Source: Halosolutus gelatinilyticus (GTDB lineage: Archaea > Halobacteriota > Halobacteria > Halobacteriales > Natrialbaceae). Taken from it: DNA of 64,000 nt. The notes under the pieces are model-generated. The model had not been told where the DNA came from. It saw only the letters and a list, made by a program, of their open reading frames with translations, and made no database searches. A program made the translations under genes and the position numbers. Position 1 is the stretch's first letter. Every line of letters begins with the position of its first letter. Location of the stretch: positions 3,720,001 to 3,784,000 of the forward strand of contig NZ_CP095491.1 in NCBI RefSeq assembly GCF_023028105.1. Reading direction: 5' to 3'. Shown one piece after another: positions 41,368-50,609 of this stretch.

Positions 41368-43174
41368 CGTCGGTCACCTCCGCGCTCGCGTCGCGATCGC
41401 TCGACGGCGCCCCCGGAACCGGGGTTTCGTCGTCGACGACCGACGTCAGTCCGAGCCGGCGAACCGTCTCTCGCGTCGGCCGGCCGTTTCGGTCCCAGCC
41501 CCGGTACCGGTAGTACCGATCGAGCAGCGATCGGAACTCGGCCGGATCGATCGCGTTCCCGTCGCCGGGTTCGTCGCGCGGTTCGAGCAGCGCGTCGGGG
41601 AGACCGTCGTCGGATCGGTCGAACCCTTCGCGGACGTTGAACAGTCGGACGAGGGTCCAGATCCGCTCGCCAACCGTCGCGAGGGCCTCGCGATCGTACT
41701 CGCGACCGACGGCGGCGAGCCATTCCGCGCCGAGATCGTCCAGCGCCTCGCCGACGAAATCGTCCGCGATCAGGCTCCAGCGGACGGCGCGGCGGTTCTG
41801 CTCGCCGACGACGGCCGCGACTCGCGCGCGATCGGTGGGCCAGCCGCGACCGACGGCCTCCGATTCGACCGGCCGGGCGCGGCGGTGACACGCGCCGCGA
41901 TCGCTGGTCGCGTAGGCGAGCGCCATCGTCTCCGCGCCGCGGGGGTCGTACGACGAGAGGTCCATCCCCTTGACCGTCGGGATCAACCCGGAACCGCCGA
42001 ACTCGGCCGCCGTCGCGTCGATTCCGTCGGCGAGCGCGTCACCGAGGGGCGTCTCACGGGTCGCGATCTCCCGGATCAGGTCGCGCGCCGCCTCGTAGTC
42101 GCCGAACGCGAGGTCGCGATCGATCAGGCCCTCCTCGCTCGCGCGGACGGCCCAGGCGACGGCATTCCCCGCGGTGATGACGTCGAGCGCGAGTCGATCG
42201 CAGACGGCGCCGAGTGCGGCGACGGCGTCGAAGTCGTCGATCCCCAATCCCGCGCCGAGAACGATCGGCGTCGCGCCGCGCGGGACGCTCTCGCCCTCCT
42301 CGCTGTCGACGCGGAAGCCGCCGGGTACGGCGTCGTCCTCGCGTTCGCGCTCCCGCGCGTGCTCGCGAACCGCCTCGATCCCGATCTCGTCCGCGCCGTC
42401 GAACTGTCCCTCCTGCCAGCCGCGGGTCGGCAGGACGCCGACCTCGTTCGCGAAGTCGATCGTCTCCGCGGTCTCGCTCGCGCCCTGCCAGCGGCCGGTC
42501 TCGCTCTCCGCGAATCGTCGTTCGTACCGCTTTCGGAGAGCCGCGTGTTCGCGGCCGTCCGGCGGGTCGCCGCGCACGACGACCGCCTTGAGGCGTTTCG
42601 ATCCCATCACGGCTCCGGCGCCGCCTCGCCCGGCGTGGTGGTCGCCGCCGTCGGAGGCGATCGTCGCGTACTGGACGCCGCGTTCTCCGGCGGGGCCGAT
42701 ACAGGCGACCGCGGCGTCGGGGAACGCCTCGGCGGTCGCTTCAGCGTCGCGTCCCCACAGGTCGTCGGCGGGTTCGATCGTCGCCTCGCCGCCGTCGATC
42801 GAGAGCGCGATCGGGTCGTCCGCCCGCCCGGTCACCAGCACTCCGAGGTGGGTCCCGAGCGACCCGGCGAGGCGGGCGGGAAAGGAGCCGCCGCCGTAGG
42901 AGTCCAGAAAGGCGCCGGTCAGCGGCGACTTCGTGATCGCCGCGTACCGCGCCTCGCCGGGTATCTCCCCGGACACCGGCCCGAGCGCGAAGAGGAGGAC
43001 GTTCTCGGGTGCGAGCGGATCCGTCCCAGCGTCCAGTTCCTCGTAGAGGTACCTGGCGCCGAGCCCCTTCCCCCCGACGTACGCCTCGAGCCACGCCTCC
43101 GGAATCCGCTCGCTGGTGACGGTCCGGGTCGTGCAGTCGACTCGGAGGAGGCGCGGCGGTTCGTCCCGTGCCAT
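41360..43174 (-). CDS. Aldehyde ferredoxin oxidoreductase homologue lacking cluster cysteines
   Basis: ATG 43174 (MARDEPPRLLRVDCTTRTVT) gives 604 residues. AOR landmarks are present: YVGGKGLGARYLYEELDAGT, ARYAAITKSPLTGAFLDSYG, GRGGAGAVMGSKRLKAVVVR and the DPRG-type pterin site SSYDPRGAETMALAYATSDR followed by GACH. The CxxCxxxC set and the later single Cys that bind the [4Fe-4S] cluster in Pyrococcus AOR are absent; the expected region reads REREDDAVPGGFRVDSEEG. The tungstopterin part may be intact while electron exit differs. The ORF start at 43435 is too long. Confidence 0.85.
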   Translation of the reverse strand: MARDEPPRLLRVDCTTRTVTSERIPEAWLEAYVGGKGLGARYLYEELDAGTDPLAPENVLLFALGPVSGEIPGEARYAAITKSPLTGAFLDSYGGGSFPARLAGSLGTHLGVLVTGRADDPIALSIDGGEATIEPADDLWGRDAEATAEAFPDAAVACIGPAGERGVQYATIASDGGDHHAGRGGAGAVMGSKRLKAVVVRGDPPDGREHAALRKRYERRFAESETGRWQGASETAETIDFANEVGVLPTRGWQEGQFDGADEIGIEAVREHAREREREDDAVPGGFRVDSEEGESVPRGATPIVLGAGLGIDDFDAVAALGAVCDRLALDVITAGNAVAWAVRASEEGLIDRDLAFGDYEAARDLIREIATRETPLGDALADGIDATAAEFGGSGLIPTVKGMDLSSYDPRGAETMALAYATSDRGACHRRARPVESEAVGRGWPTDRARVAAVVGEQNRRAVRWSLIADDFVGEALDDLGAEWLAAVGREYDREALATVGERIWTLVRLFNVREGFDRSDDGLPDALLEPRDEPGDGNAIDPAEFRSLLDRYYRYRGWDRNGRPTRETVRRLGLTSVVDDETPVPGAPSSDRDASAEVTDDD

Positions 43175-43387
43175 CTCGTAGCACGTACGCGACCGTCGAC
43201 CGTTAAGATTTACCCGAACTCGTCGAATCCACGCGGACTGTCTGCCGTAGTTGACGTCCGGTATATTGTCACAGTGTCGGAAACCAACCGATCGGCGAGA
43301 TTTCTGCGACCGAACACGATCCCGAAGGTGTGACTGTTCGGCAGCGTTCGAAAAACGCCCTTGCGTGTCCGTCGCTAGCACTATCGC

Positions 43388-43786
43388 ATGCGAATGGAAC
43401 TCCGGGTCTGCAAACACTGTTACGACGGGACCCACGGGAACGAGGAGAAGACGTCTGTCACGCGGGACATGGTCGAGTGTGCGGAGGTCGTCCGCGAGTA
43501 CAAGGACCTGATCGGGCTCGATTCGATCTACATCTCGAAGGTCGAAGAAGGGGACGTCGGCGGCGCTGAGGCGCTCTCAGCGATCGTCGCCCGGATCGAA
43601 AACGACCAGGTGACCCTCGCGGACACGCAACTCGTCATGGAAGACGGGAACGGGAATCTGCTCGTCTACCCCGAACCCGAGGACGTACTCGAGGTGCTGA
43701 CGCGGAACATCGACCAGATCAACGATCAGACGCGACAGGACGTCACCGTCGAACTCTCCCGGGAGAGTTCCGCGCTCCTCGTCTGA
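43388..43786 (+). CDS. Hypothetical protein
   Basis: The 132-residue acidic protein begins MRMELRVCKHCYDGTHGNEE, with a single CKHC pair and a later alpha/beta body ending in ELSRESSALLV. No family is recognised. It is divergent from the AOR-like gene. Confidence 0.5.
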   Translation: MRMELRVCKHCYDGTHGNEEKTSVTRDMVECAEVVREYKDLIGLDSIYISKVEEGDVGGAEALSAIVARIENDQVTLADTQLVMEDGNGNLLVYPEPEDVLEVLTRNIDQINDQTRQDVTVELSRESSALLV

Positions 43787-43904
43787 TCGGGTCCAGGGAT
43801 CCCGATCGAACGCCGCACGGCGAGATCGATCCGCGGCCGAGACGTCGCGAGTGCATTGCGGTCACCTGTCACACTTTTGTATTCGCTGTCTGAATGGAGT
43901 ACGT

Positions 43905-44969
43905 ATGCGTGCTGCCGTACTCGAAGACTACGGGGAACTACTCGAAATCGCGAACGTCGACTACCCGGAGCCGGAGCCGGATCAGGTCGTCGTCGAAACG
44001 GAAGCCTGCGGGATCTGCCGCAGCGACTGGCACGCGTGGCAGGGCGACTGGGGCTGGGTCGGCGCGCAGGCGCCCCCGGGGCAGATCCTCGGCCACGAAC
44101 CCGCCGGGGTCGTCGCCGCCGTCGGCGAGGACGTCGAAACGCTTAGGGAGGGCGATCGGGTGACGGTCCCCTTCCACCTCGGCGACGGGACCTGTTCGCA
44201 CTGTCGCGAGGGCCGGGCCAACAACTGCGAGACGGTCATCCCGCTCGGGTTCACGGGCATCGCGCCGGGCGCGTTCGCGGAGGCGTTCCCCGTTCGGGAG
44301 GCCGACTACAACTGCGTGAAACTCCCCGACGACGTCGAGTTCGCTGAGATGGCCGGCCTCGGTTGCCGGTTCATGACAGCCTACCACGCCCTGGCCGATC
44401 GGGCGGACCTCCGCCCCGGTGACTGGGTCGCGATCCACGGCTGCGGCGGCGTCGGCCTCTCGGCCGTCCACATCGCCGCCGCCCTCGGCGCCCACCCGAT
44501 CGCGGTCGACGTTCGCGAGGACAAACTCGATCGCGCGACCGAACTCGGCGCCGTCGAGACGGTCAACGTCACCGAGGTCGAGAACCCGTCCCAGCAGGTG
44601 AAAGCGATCTCCGGCGGCGGAGCGGACGTTTCGATCGACGCCCTCGGCATCGCAGAGACGTGCCGGAACTCGGTCGGCAGCCTCGGGACGCGGGGCACCC
44701 ACGTGCAGGTCGGCCTGACGTCCGGCGAAGAGCAAGGACAGGTCGAACTCCCCGTCGACGCGATGACGATGCAGGAACTCGACTTCCGCGGCTCGTTCGG
44801 GATGCCGCTGGTTCGGTACGAGGAACTGTTCGACCTGATCGCACAGGGAACGCTCGATCCGGGGAAGATCATCGGCGAAACGCTCTCGCTCGACGAACTG
44901 CCCGAGACGCTGGCCTCGATGGACGACTACGAGACGATCGGCATCCCGGTGGTCACGGAGTTCGCCTGA
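43905..44969 (+). CDS. Zinc-dependent alcohol dehydrogenase (MDR family)
   Basis: ATG 43905 gives 354 residues. Catalytic zinc ligands are Cys38 (CGICRSD), the His of GHEPAG and a later Glu/Cys. The structural zinc loop CSHCREGRANNC has only three of the usual four Cys. The NAD(P) fold is seen in AIHGCGGVGLSAVHIAAALG with ADVSIDALGIAETCRNSVGS. It oxidises an alcohol or polyol of unknown identity. It is a single gene with its own promoter. Confidence 0.88.
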   Translation: MRAAVLEDYGELLEIANVDYPEPEPDQVVVETEACGICRSDWHAWQGDWGWVGAQAPPGQILGHEPAGVVAAVGEDVETLREGDRVTVPFHLGDGTCSHCREGRANNCETVIPLGFTGIAPGAFAEAFPVREADYNCVKLPDDVEFAEMAGLGCRFMTAYHALADRADLRPGDWVAIHGCGGVGLSAVHIAAALGAHPIAVDVREDKLDRATELGAVETVNVTEVENPSQQVKAISGGGADVSIDALGIAETCRNSVGSLGTRGTHVQVGLTSGEEQGQVELPVDAMTMQELDFRGSFGMPLVRYEELFDLIAQGTLDPGKIIGETLSLDELPETLASMDDYETIGIPVVTEFA

Positions 44970-45634
44970 TCGAACGGGCGGTTTTCGTCCGGCACTGCCA
45001 CGATCGAATACACCACGAAAGCCTGGCGTTCAGCGGAAGCGAGGCTTCCGCGATGCTCGGGAGAGCTTTGCTCTCCCGTCGGCATCCAGTCGAAGGACTC
45101 GCTGCGCGCGTTCTCTCCGCGTTCGCGGGACCTTCGGTCCCGCGCGGGTCACGTGCTTGTGTCGTCCGTCTTCCCGGATGCCAGCAACCCCTTTCAGTCC
45201 CACCCGCGGTTGCCTGACCGGCCGGCCGGCACGGATGGGACTTTCGTGGTGGTCTACTCGTCGAAAAACACCTCACGATAGTCTCTGAATCTGACCAAAC
45301 GTACCACTGAGAACGGTGGAAACCGGGCGGGGGCGGGAGCCCGCCCTGGCATGAGAGACATGAGCGTACTCGAAGCGGGGGCGAGTCCACTTCCGAGCGA
45401 TCCGGGCACGAACGCACGCAATCGGCTGGTCAGCGCGTCGTTGTCTGGGCCAAGCGCGTACCCGGCGGGGCGTTCTAACCCCGCACGTGGGCCAACGAGC
45501 GACCCCCCATTTGTTATCCGGCCACTTGGACGGCGGTAGCGGCACCGATCCGTACGCAGGACCTCGCTACGCCGCCGGTAGCGGCGGCCTGCGAAATCGT
45601 CGGATCGATCGGAGCGCCCGTAACCGACACCTAA
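44970..45634. other. Gene-poor stretch with a structured intergenic element
   Basis: No convincing coding frame is present on either strand; the long frames have poor amino acid composition. It contains the multi-hairpin element described at 45033-45200. The rest (45200-45634) shows nothing I can identify. Confidence 0.4.
45033..45200. other. Structured intergenic element with four stems
   Basis: Three strong hairpins follow one another: GCGGAAGC-GAG-GCTTCCGC (45033-45051), GGGAGAG-CTTTG-CTCTCCC (45059-45077) and GCGGGACC-TTC-GGTCCCGC (45125-45143). GGCATCC (45080-45086) pairs with GGATGCC (45177-45183) to close a larger structure, with a small AGTC/GACT hairpin inside. On the minus strand it is preceded by GTGGGACTGAAAGGGG. 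The style is that of dispersed haloarchaeal repeats. An RNA or transposon end is possible. Confidence 0.4.
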
Positions 45635-45868
45635 ATGCGCTCCTTGCAGATTCCGGCCCCGATCGGCAACTCGTCGGCGAACACCGACTCCGTCGAACCG
45701 ACCGACGGCGCCCCGAACTGGTTGCGCGACGGTTCCGGTGGTCGGAACCGTCGCGCGCTGCTGACCCGATCGGAGTTCATTCGATCCCAAACCGGCGAAC
45801 GGTGGTCCGTCGATCGGGTCGTCGATTCCTCGGTACCGGGCGGGCAAGTCGTCGTTATCCGGCGGTGA
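45635..45868 (+). CDS. Possible small hypothetical protein
   Basis: The frame MRSLQIPAPIGNSSANTDSV and onwards has GC-rich third positions and a protein-like composition over 77 residues, unlike the other frames here. There is no recognisable domain and no clear ribosome-binding site, so it is only a candidate. Confidence 0.35.
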   Translation: MRSLQIPAPIGNSSANTDSVEPTDGAPNWLRDGSGGRNRRALLTRSEFIRSQTGERWSVDRVVDSSVPGGQVVVIRR

Positions 45869-46088
45869 AGCGGCCGTTACGCGGCGACCGATCTTCAATC
45901 TGCAACCCGTTATGCGGTTATTAGGCACCGATTACGGCCCCTCGATCGGCCCGCCATGGTGTGTGAGTTTGTAGCACGCTCTCTGGCGGCCGAGGAGCCG
46001 ATCGTTCGGCCCGGAACCCGACGATAATCACCGCCCACCTCCGGTTACAAGCCGGATAACTACAACCGGATACGGCGATACATCGAGT

Positions 46089-46304
46089 ATGATCACCTGC
46101 GCTAACTGCGAGACCCCGCAGTTCCTGCAGATCACCCAGAGCCGCGTCTACTTCGAGGACGGGGAGATGATCAACGAGATCTCCGAGACCTACGAGTGTA
46201 CGCTGTGTGAGGGGACCGGCCAGTACGTCTACGACGAGGACCGCGACGAAGCCACCGTCTCCGGCGACGTCGAACTCACGAAGGAACGCCCGAAGCAAGC
46301 GTGA
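46089..46304 (+). CDS. 71-residue zinc-ribbon protein
   Basis: MITCANCETPQFLQITQSRV with a later CTLCEGTGQYVYDEDR gives two CxxC pairs and a DnaJ-like CxxCxGxG element. It is probably a single zinc ribbon with an acidic tail. Common in haloarchaea without known role. Confidence 0.6.
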   Translation: MITCANCETPQFLQITQSRVYFEDGEMINEISETYECTLCEGTGQYVYDEDRDEATVSGDVELTKERPKQA

Positions 46305-46457
46305 CCGCCCGCCCTCGTTTCGGGGGCGACGGACGGAAACGATCGCCGAACCGCCTCGCTCGATCCACTGACGACCGTCTGTGATCGAACGACGGCTCCC
46401 GTTCGCCGGCTACACGTGCCGTCGATCGAATCCGAACGATCGACGGTGCAGGTTCGT

Positions 46458-46805
46458 TCATTCCTCTTCTCGATTCGTCTCGTCGTCGTCCGTTTCGTAG
46501 TCCGCATCGCCGTTTCGGTGACCGACGGTGAGCCGATCGAGCGATTCCACGGCGGGATGATCGTCGTCCGGCTCGGCCTCGGACCGAGAGCGGGCGATCG
46601 CGCGGTGTCGTCGTCTCGCGTCCCACTCCTCGAAGACCCCGTACTCGTTCATTGTCTCCATCCCGGCGATCAGCGCCGTGAGTTTGATCCCGACGAGAGG
46701 GATCTCCGCGATCGAGACGATCACGTCGGCGCGAACGACGACGCCGTCTCGAAGCAGCACGTCGATGACGTCGACGAACGTTTCGTCGTCCTTTCGCGGT
46801 CTCAT
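46458..46805 (-). CDS. gvpM: Gas vesicle protein GvpM
   Basis: ATG 46805 ([20 protein letters not shown]) gives 115 residues. The core VVRADVIVSIAEIPLVGIKL is the GvpA-like beta-alpha fold, as in GvpM and GvpJ, minor proteins thought to seed vesicle ends. The tail is longer and more acidic than that of Halobacterium GvpM. It is last of the gvpFGHIJKLM operon and overlaps gvpL by 4 bases. Confidence 0.9.
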   Translation of the reverse strand: MRPRKDDETFVDVIDVLLRDGVVVRADVIVSIAEIPLVGIKLTALIAGMETMNEYGVFEEWDARRRHRAIARSRSEAEPDDDHPAVESLDRLTVGHRNGDADYETDDDETNREEE

Positions 46806-47803
46806 CGCTGTGCAGTTCCGTCGTCGCCGTTTCCGAAGCCGTCGCTCCCGGCTCCGCTCTCGTCCGTCTCTGCCCCGCCGAGTTCCGGCGCGAAGGTGTA
46901 GGGCGGCCACGGGCCCGTAAAGCGGACTTCCAGTCCTGGGACGGCCGCAACTTCGTCGAGGATCGATCCGACCGCCTCCTCGTCGTTCTCGTGAGCGAGG
47001 ACGGTCAGCCGACAGACCGTTTCGCCGTCGGCCGCCTCGTCCCCGACGCTCGGCGACGCGTCCTCGGACTCGCCGTCCGTCTGCCCTCCCATCGCCTCCG
47101 AAAGCGACGCGCGCGGCGATCGGTCGAGCGCGTGGACCTCGCGAACGACGTCGTCGAGTCGAGACTCGAGGTCCGCGGTCAGGGACTCGCGGCGGGCGCG
47201 CCGGAGTTCGCGCACGCGCTCGTCGTACTTCTTCTCGAGGAGGTAGGCCGTTCCCTCTCCGGATTCGTCGATGCGCTCGTCGAGGTCCTGCAGTCGCTCA
47301 TCGCGGTCGACCAGTTCCGCCTCGGAGAGCGGATCGGTTTCGACGACTTCGACGCGGTACTCCCAGTGACCCGCGAGTTCCGAGAGCGTGCGATCGATCG
47401 GCTCGTACTCCTCGCGAAGCCACTCCCGGAGCCCCTCGTCGCCGCCGCGGAGGATCGTATCGAACTGGAAGGGGATCGGCGTCCCGAATTCGTTGCCGGC
47501 CTCGTCGACGACCGTCTGGTGTCGAACGAGCCACCGCTTGACCTGCAGCAGGTCCGAGGTATCGTAGAGCCCGTCGCAGGCGTGGACGACGGCGCCGATT
47601 CCGTCGACCGAGATCACCGAGACGGTCTCGTCGTCGACGCCGGTCGTCTCGAAATCCGCCCCCTCGTCGGCCCGGACGAGACAGTAGAGGTACCGCCCCT
47701 CGTCGATCTCGGGGACGTCGCCGGCCCGCTGTTGGTCCCGATCGACCCGCCGCTCGTCATCCCGATCGGGCTCGGACAGCGTCTCCGGCTCGTCAGAACT
47801 CAC
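46802..47803 (-). CDS. gvpL: Gas vesicle protein GvpL
   Basis: A 333-residue GvpF/GvpL family protein, needed in small amounts for vesicle assembly. It has the N-terminal [20 protein letters not shown] strand region, the helical stretch [20 protein letters not shown] with [20 protein letters not shown], and the C-terminal [15 protein letters not shown] motif that is shared with GvpF. It overlaps gvpM and gvpK by 4 bases each. Confidence 0.9.
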   Translation of the reverse strand: MSSDEPETLSEPDRDDERRVDRDQQRAGDVPEIDEGRYLYCLVRADEGADFETTGVDDETVSVISVDGIGAVVHACDGLYDTSDLLQVKRWLVRHQTVVDEAGNEFGTPIPFQFDTILRGGDEGLREWLREEYEPIDRTLSELAGHWEYRVEVVETDPLSEAELVDRDERLQDLDERIDESGEGTAYLLEKKYDERVRELRRARRESLTADLESRLDDVVREVHALDRSPRASLSEAMGGQTDGESEDASPSVGDEAADGETVCRLTVLAHENDEEAVGSILDEVAAVPGLEVRFTGPWPPYTFAPELGGAETDESGAGSDGFGNGDDGTAQR

Positions 47804-48144
47804 CGCTCGTCACCTCCGAACACCGAGTAGCCGGGCTGTCGGTGGGTCTCGGGATCCTCGTCGAGTCGCTCGATCGCGTCGTTGACCAAGCCGTCCAGAT
47901 CCCCGCGGAGGTCGTCGACCCCCTCTTCGATCCCCTCGTCCTGTTTGAGCTGTTCGATCTCGGCCTCGATCCTCGCGAGTTGCGCGCCGAGGCGTTCGAT
48001 CTCCTCGTCGTGGAGCCGCCCGGAGTCCATCCGGCGGACGGCCTCGCGCTCCAGGGCGTCGAGCAGGATCTCGACGACGGTCACGACAAGGGTGACCAGC
48101 CCCTGTCGCGCGTCCTCGCCGTCGCCGACGTCGATCGTCGCCAC
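47800..48144 (-). CDS. gvpK: Gas vesicle protein GvpK
   Basis: GTG 48144 gives 114 residues ([20 protein letters not shown] onwards), matching GvpK in length and content. The segment [20 protein letters not shown] and [20 protein letters not shown] is the family hallmark. It is a minor protein essential in several vesicle clusters. The stop of gvpJ is one base upstream. Confidence 0.9.
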   Translation of the reverse strand: MATIDVGDGEDARQGLVTLVVTVVEILLDALEREAVRRMDSGRLHDEEIERLGAQLARIEAEIEQLKQDEGIEEGVDDLRGDLDGLVNDAIERLDEDPETHRQPGYSVFGGDER

Positions 48145-48145
48145 G

Positions 48146-48742
48146 TCAGGACCCCTCCGATTCGGGGGCGGATTCCGCTTCGCTCGCGTCCTCACCACTC
48201 GCATCGTCGGCGTCCGCCGTCTCTCCCTCGCCGTCTCCGTCGGCCGCCCCGTCTCCTCCCTCGGAGTCGGTACTGAGCAGATCGAACCCGCCGCTGGTCG
48301 GTCGCTCGGGGTCGGGGCGCTTCCCGACCCGATCGGTCACGCGGTCCTCCTCGTACGACGCGTCCCCGTCGCTGCTCTCGCCGCCGTCGCTTTCGCGGTC
48401 GCCGTCACCTTCACCCTCGTCTCCGGGGTTCGGCGTCACGTTGACGCCGCGGGTGGCATCGATCGGCGGCTTCGGCCGCTCCATCTCCGCGAGTTCGGGT
48501 TCGTCGACCGCGGCGGCGAGCCGTTTCATGTCCGTCCCCTCGGGGAACTCGAGGCCGTACTTCGCCGCGGTCTCGAACGAGGCGATGGCGGCCCGAACCT
48601 GTACGCCGAGCAGTTGCGTGTCGCCGATCGAGACCGCGATGTCGGCGTTGATGACGATCCCTTTGTCCAGCAGCATTTCGATGACCTCGGCGAGGTCGCT
48701 CTGCTGGCGGCTCGGCTGGAAGTCATGCGGCACGGGACTCAC
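48146..48742 (-). CDS. gvpJ: Gas vesicle protein GvpJ with a long acidic tail
   Basis: GTG 48742 starts a 198-residue protein whose first 75 residues are GvpA-like ([20 protein letters not shown], then [20 protein letters not shown]). A conserved [13 protein letters not shown] segment follows at about 93-105, then a roughly 90-residue acidic low-complexity tail. Halobacterium GvpJ is near 114 residues, so the tail is an expansion. The start overlaps the small Arg-rich frame upstream. Confidence 0.9.
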   Translation of the reverse strand: MSPVPHDFQPSRQQSDLAEVIEMLLDKGIVINADIAVSIGDTQLLGVQVRAAIASFETAAKYGLEFPEGTDMKRLAAAVDEPELAEMERPKPPIDATRGVNVTPNPGDEGEGDGDRESDGGESSDGDASYEEDRVTDRVGKRPDPERPTSGGFDLLSTDSEGGDGAADGDGEGETADADDASGEDASEAESAPESEGS

Positions 48743-48869
48743 CTCGGATCGTCCCGCGGCCGGCCGAATCGATCGTCGTCCGTCGGCGGATCGGGCCGAC
48801 CGCCGTCTCGCGGCGGGTCGGTTCTCGTGTCGATCGGTTCTCGTGTCGGTCGGACGGTGGGTCAGTCAT
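48723..48869 (-). CDS. 48-residue Arg-rich ORF between gvpI and gvpJ
   Basis: ATG 48869 overlaps the gvpI stop and the frame runs to TGA 48723-48725, 20 bases into gvpJ. The peptide (MTDPPSDRHENRSTREPTRR onwards) is basic and disordered. In other clusters gvpI and gvpJ are closely spaced, so this is either a coupler or an extra microprotein. Not recognised. Confidence 0.35.
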   Translation of the reverse strand: MTDPPSDRHENRSTREPTRRETAVGPIRRRTTIDSAGRGTIRGESRAA

Positions 48870-49809
48870 CATCGGTATCCTCCTTTCGTTTCCGTCGTTC
48901 GATCTCGAATCGACGGCCGTAGATCCGCCTGCGGCTCGGCGCCGTCGAGAGTTTCACTTGCTGCGGAACCGTCGCGTGCCGGGTGCCGCCGCCGAGGTCG
49001 CGACGATCGCTCTGGATCGTCGATACCGCCGTCGGATTCCGGGAACTCGGGCGGCGGTCCAGATCGCGCATCTTCTGGCGGTTGATCTCGTACAGCCGCT
49101 CGAACTTCGCGTTGACCTCCAGGAGCGCCTCGCGGAAGGCGTCGAGGCCTTTCATCGCCTGCTCCTGGATGAACACCTGGTACGCCTCCGGATCCTCGGC
49201 GACGTCGGGTTTCCCGAGCGCCTCTTTGGCGCCCTCGACCGGGTCCATGTCGGAATCGACCCACTCGTCGCCGTCGATCAGCCCCTCGTCGTCCTCGTCG
49301 CCGCCGAGCAGTCCGCCGTCTTCGTCGGCGAGGTCGGACACGGCGTCTTCGATCATCCCGGCATCCTCGCCGTCGCCGAGGGCGTCCATCGCGTCGTCGA
49401 GTTCGCGCGTCTCCTCCCAGACGTCGGTCAGATCGGTCGCGTCCCAGGCGTCCAACAGATCGATCGCGTCGACCAGCTGTCGGAGCTTCACGACGTCGCC
49501 CTCCTCGTCGTCGGCGAGGGCGTCGGGGATCTCGCCGAGTTCGATCGCGTCGACGAGTTCGCCCGCGTCGATCGCCTCGGGGAGCTCCGAGAGATCGATC
49601 GCGTCGACGAGTTCCGCGACCTCCTGAAGGACGGTCGCGAGCGCGTCGACGTCCCCGACGATCGCCTCGATTTCGTCTTCCGCGAGTTCGTCGATCGCCT
49701 CGATTCCACCGAGGCGCTCTTCGAGCCGACCGAGGCGCTCGGTGGCGTCTTCGAGCAGCGTCTCGAACGATTCGTCCTCCGAATCGGTACTCTGTTCGGC
49801 GTCACTCAT
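48862..49809 (-). CDS. gvpI: Gas vesicle protein GvpI with an extra acidic N-terminal domain
   Basis: ATG 49809 overlaps the gvpH stop (ATGA) and gives 315 residues. The C-terminal 100 are basic, ending RRIYGRRFEIERRKRKEDTD after a TVPQQVKLSTAPS stretch, as in GvpI. The N-terminal 210 residues are strongly acidic, with repeating helical units such as LVDAIDLSELPEAIDAGELV and LADDEEGDVVKLRQLVDAID. Halobacterium GvpI is about 145 residues, so more than half is additional. Identification rests mainly on position and the C terminus. Confidence 0.7.
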   Translation of the reverse strand: MSDAEQSTDSEDESFETLLEDATERLGRLEERLGGIEAIDELAEDEIEAIVGDVDALATVLQEVAELVDAIDLSELPEAIDAGELVDAIELGEIPDALADDEEGDVVKLRQLVDAIDLLDAWDATDLTDVWEETRELDDAMDALGDGEDAGMIEDAVSDLADEDGGLLGGDEDDEGLIDGDEWVDSDMDPVEGAKEALGKPDVAEDPEAYQVFIQEQAMKGLDAFREALLEVNAKFERLYEINRQKMRDLDRRPSSRNPTAVSTIQSDRRDLGGGTRHATVPQQVKLSTAPSRRRIYGRRFEIERRKRKEDTDDD

Positions 49810-50609
49810 CGGTCGGCCTCCGGGGTGAGACGGACGGTCAGGATCCCGTTCTTGATCGTCGCCGTCGCCGTCGGTTCCCGCCACGGGACCTCGATCCGAT
49901 CGAGTTCGGTCCCCGAGACGGCGACGACGAGCGTCGAGTCGTCGAAACCGACGGTGACCGCCTCCGGATCGACGCCGGTGACGTCCGCGGTGACCAGCAA
50001 TTCGCCCTCGTTCTGTCGCGACGTCACGTGGTGATCGCTCGGCGGATCGCCCCGACGTCGTCGCGTTCGCGATCGGTCGTCGCTCGAGTCGTCGAACCGG
50101 TTAGACTCGGGTCGCGGGGAGTCGGAGTCGTCTGACGAGTCCAGCGGGGTGCCGATCGAGATGTCGTAGTCAACGATCGCCCGATCGCTGCGGTGGCGGC
50201 CGGACGCGGACGACGACGAACTCCCCTCCAGCCGTTCGAGCGCCGCGAGCAGGCTCGAGAGCCAATGGTCGTCGTCCCGATCACCGTCCGACGGGGGCGT
50301 GCCGGGTCGGGTATGCGGATGCGGGTCGCGCCGCGGCGCGCGTCGACTGTCGGCCGCGTTCTCGTCCCGATCGGGGAGATCGGGGCGATCGGGAGCCGCT
50401 CCGTCCTCGTCACGATCGCCGTCCCGATCGTCGATCGAGGGGCCGTTGGACGCCGCGTCGTCCGTTTCACCGTCCGCCGTCGCGTCTCGGTCCGCCGCGC
50501 GGTCGTCCGCCGGATCGCTCGACTCGGCGTCAGTCGACTTCGCCGACTCGTCCGCGTCGGGATGGTCGTCCTCCTCGATCCGATCGTCGTGGCTGTCGTC
50601 GTCGGTCAT
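49806..50609 (-). CDS. gvpH: Gas vesicle protein GvpH (Hsp20-like)
   Basis: The 267-residue protein has a long acidic disordered N-terminal half and a C-terminal alpha-crystallin-type domain. Evidence for the latter is ELLVTADVTGVDPEAVTVGF, the strand TLVVAVSGTELDRIEVPW and the final IKNGILTVRLTPE, the usual Hsp20 ending. GvpH acts as a chaperone in vesicle assembly. The start overlaps the gvpG stop (TAATG). Confidence 0.88.
   Translation of the reverse strand: MTDDDSHDDRIEEDDHPDADESAKSTDAESSDPADDRAADRDATADGETDDAASNGPSIDDRDGDRDEDGAAPDRPDLPDRDENAADSRRAPRRDPHPHTRPGTPPSDGDRDDDHWLSSLLAALERLEGSSSSSASGRHRSDRAIVDYDISIGTPLDSSDDSDSPRPESNRFDDSSDDRSRTRRRRGDPPSDHHVTSRQNEGELLVTADVTGVDPEAVTVGFDDSTLVVAVSGTELDRIEVPWREPTATATIKNGILTVRLTPEADR

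Noticed and set aside
45254-45928. Long Arg-rich minus-strand frame
   Set aside because: Composition is that of a shadow in GC-rich DNA, with no domain, no ribosome-binding site and no homologue recognised.
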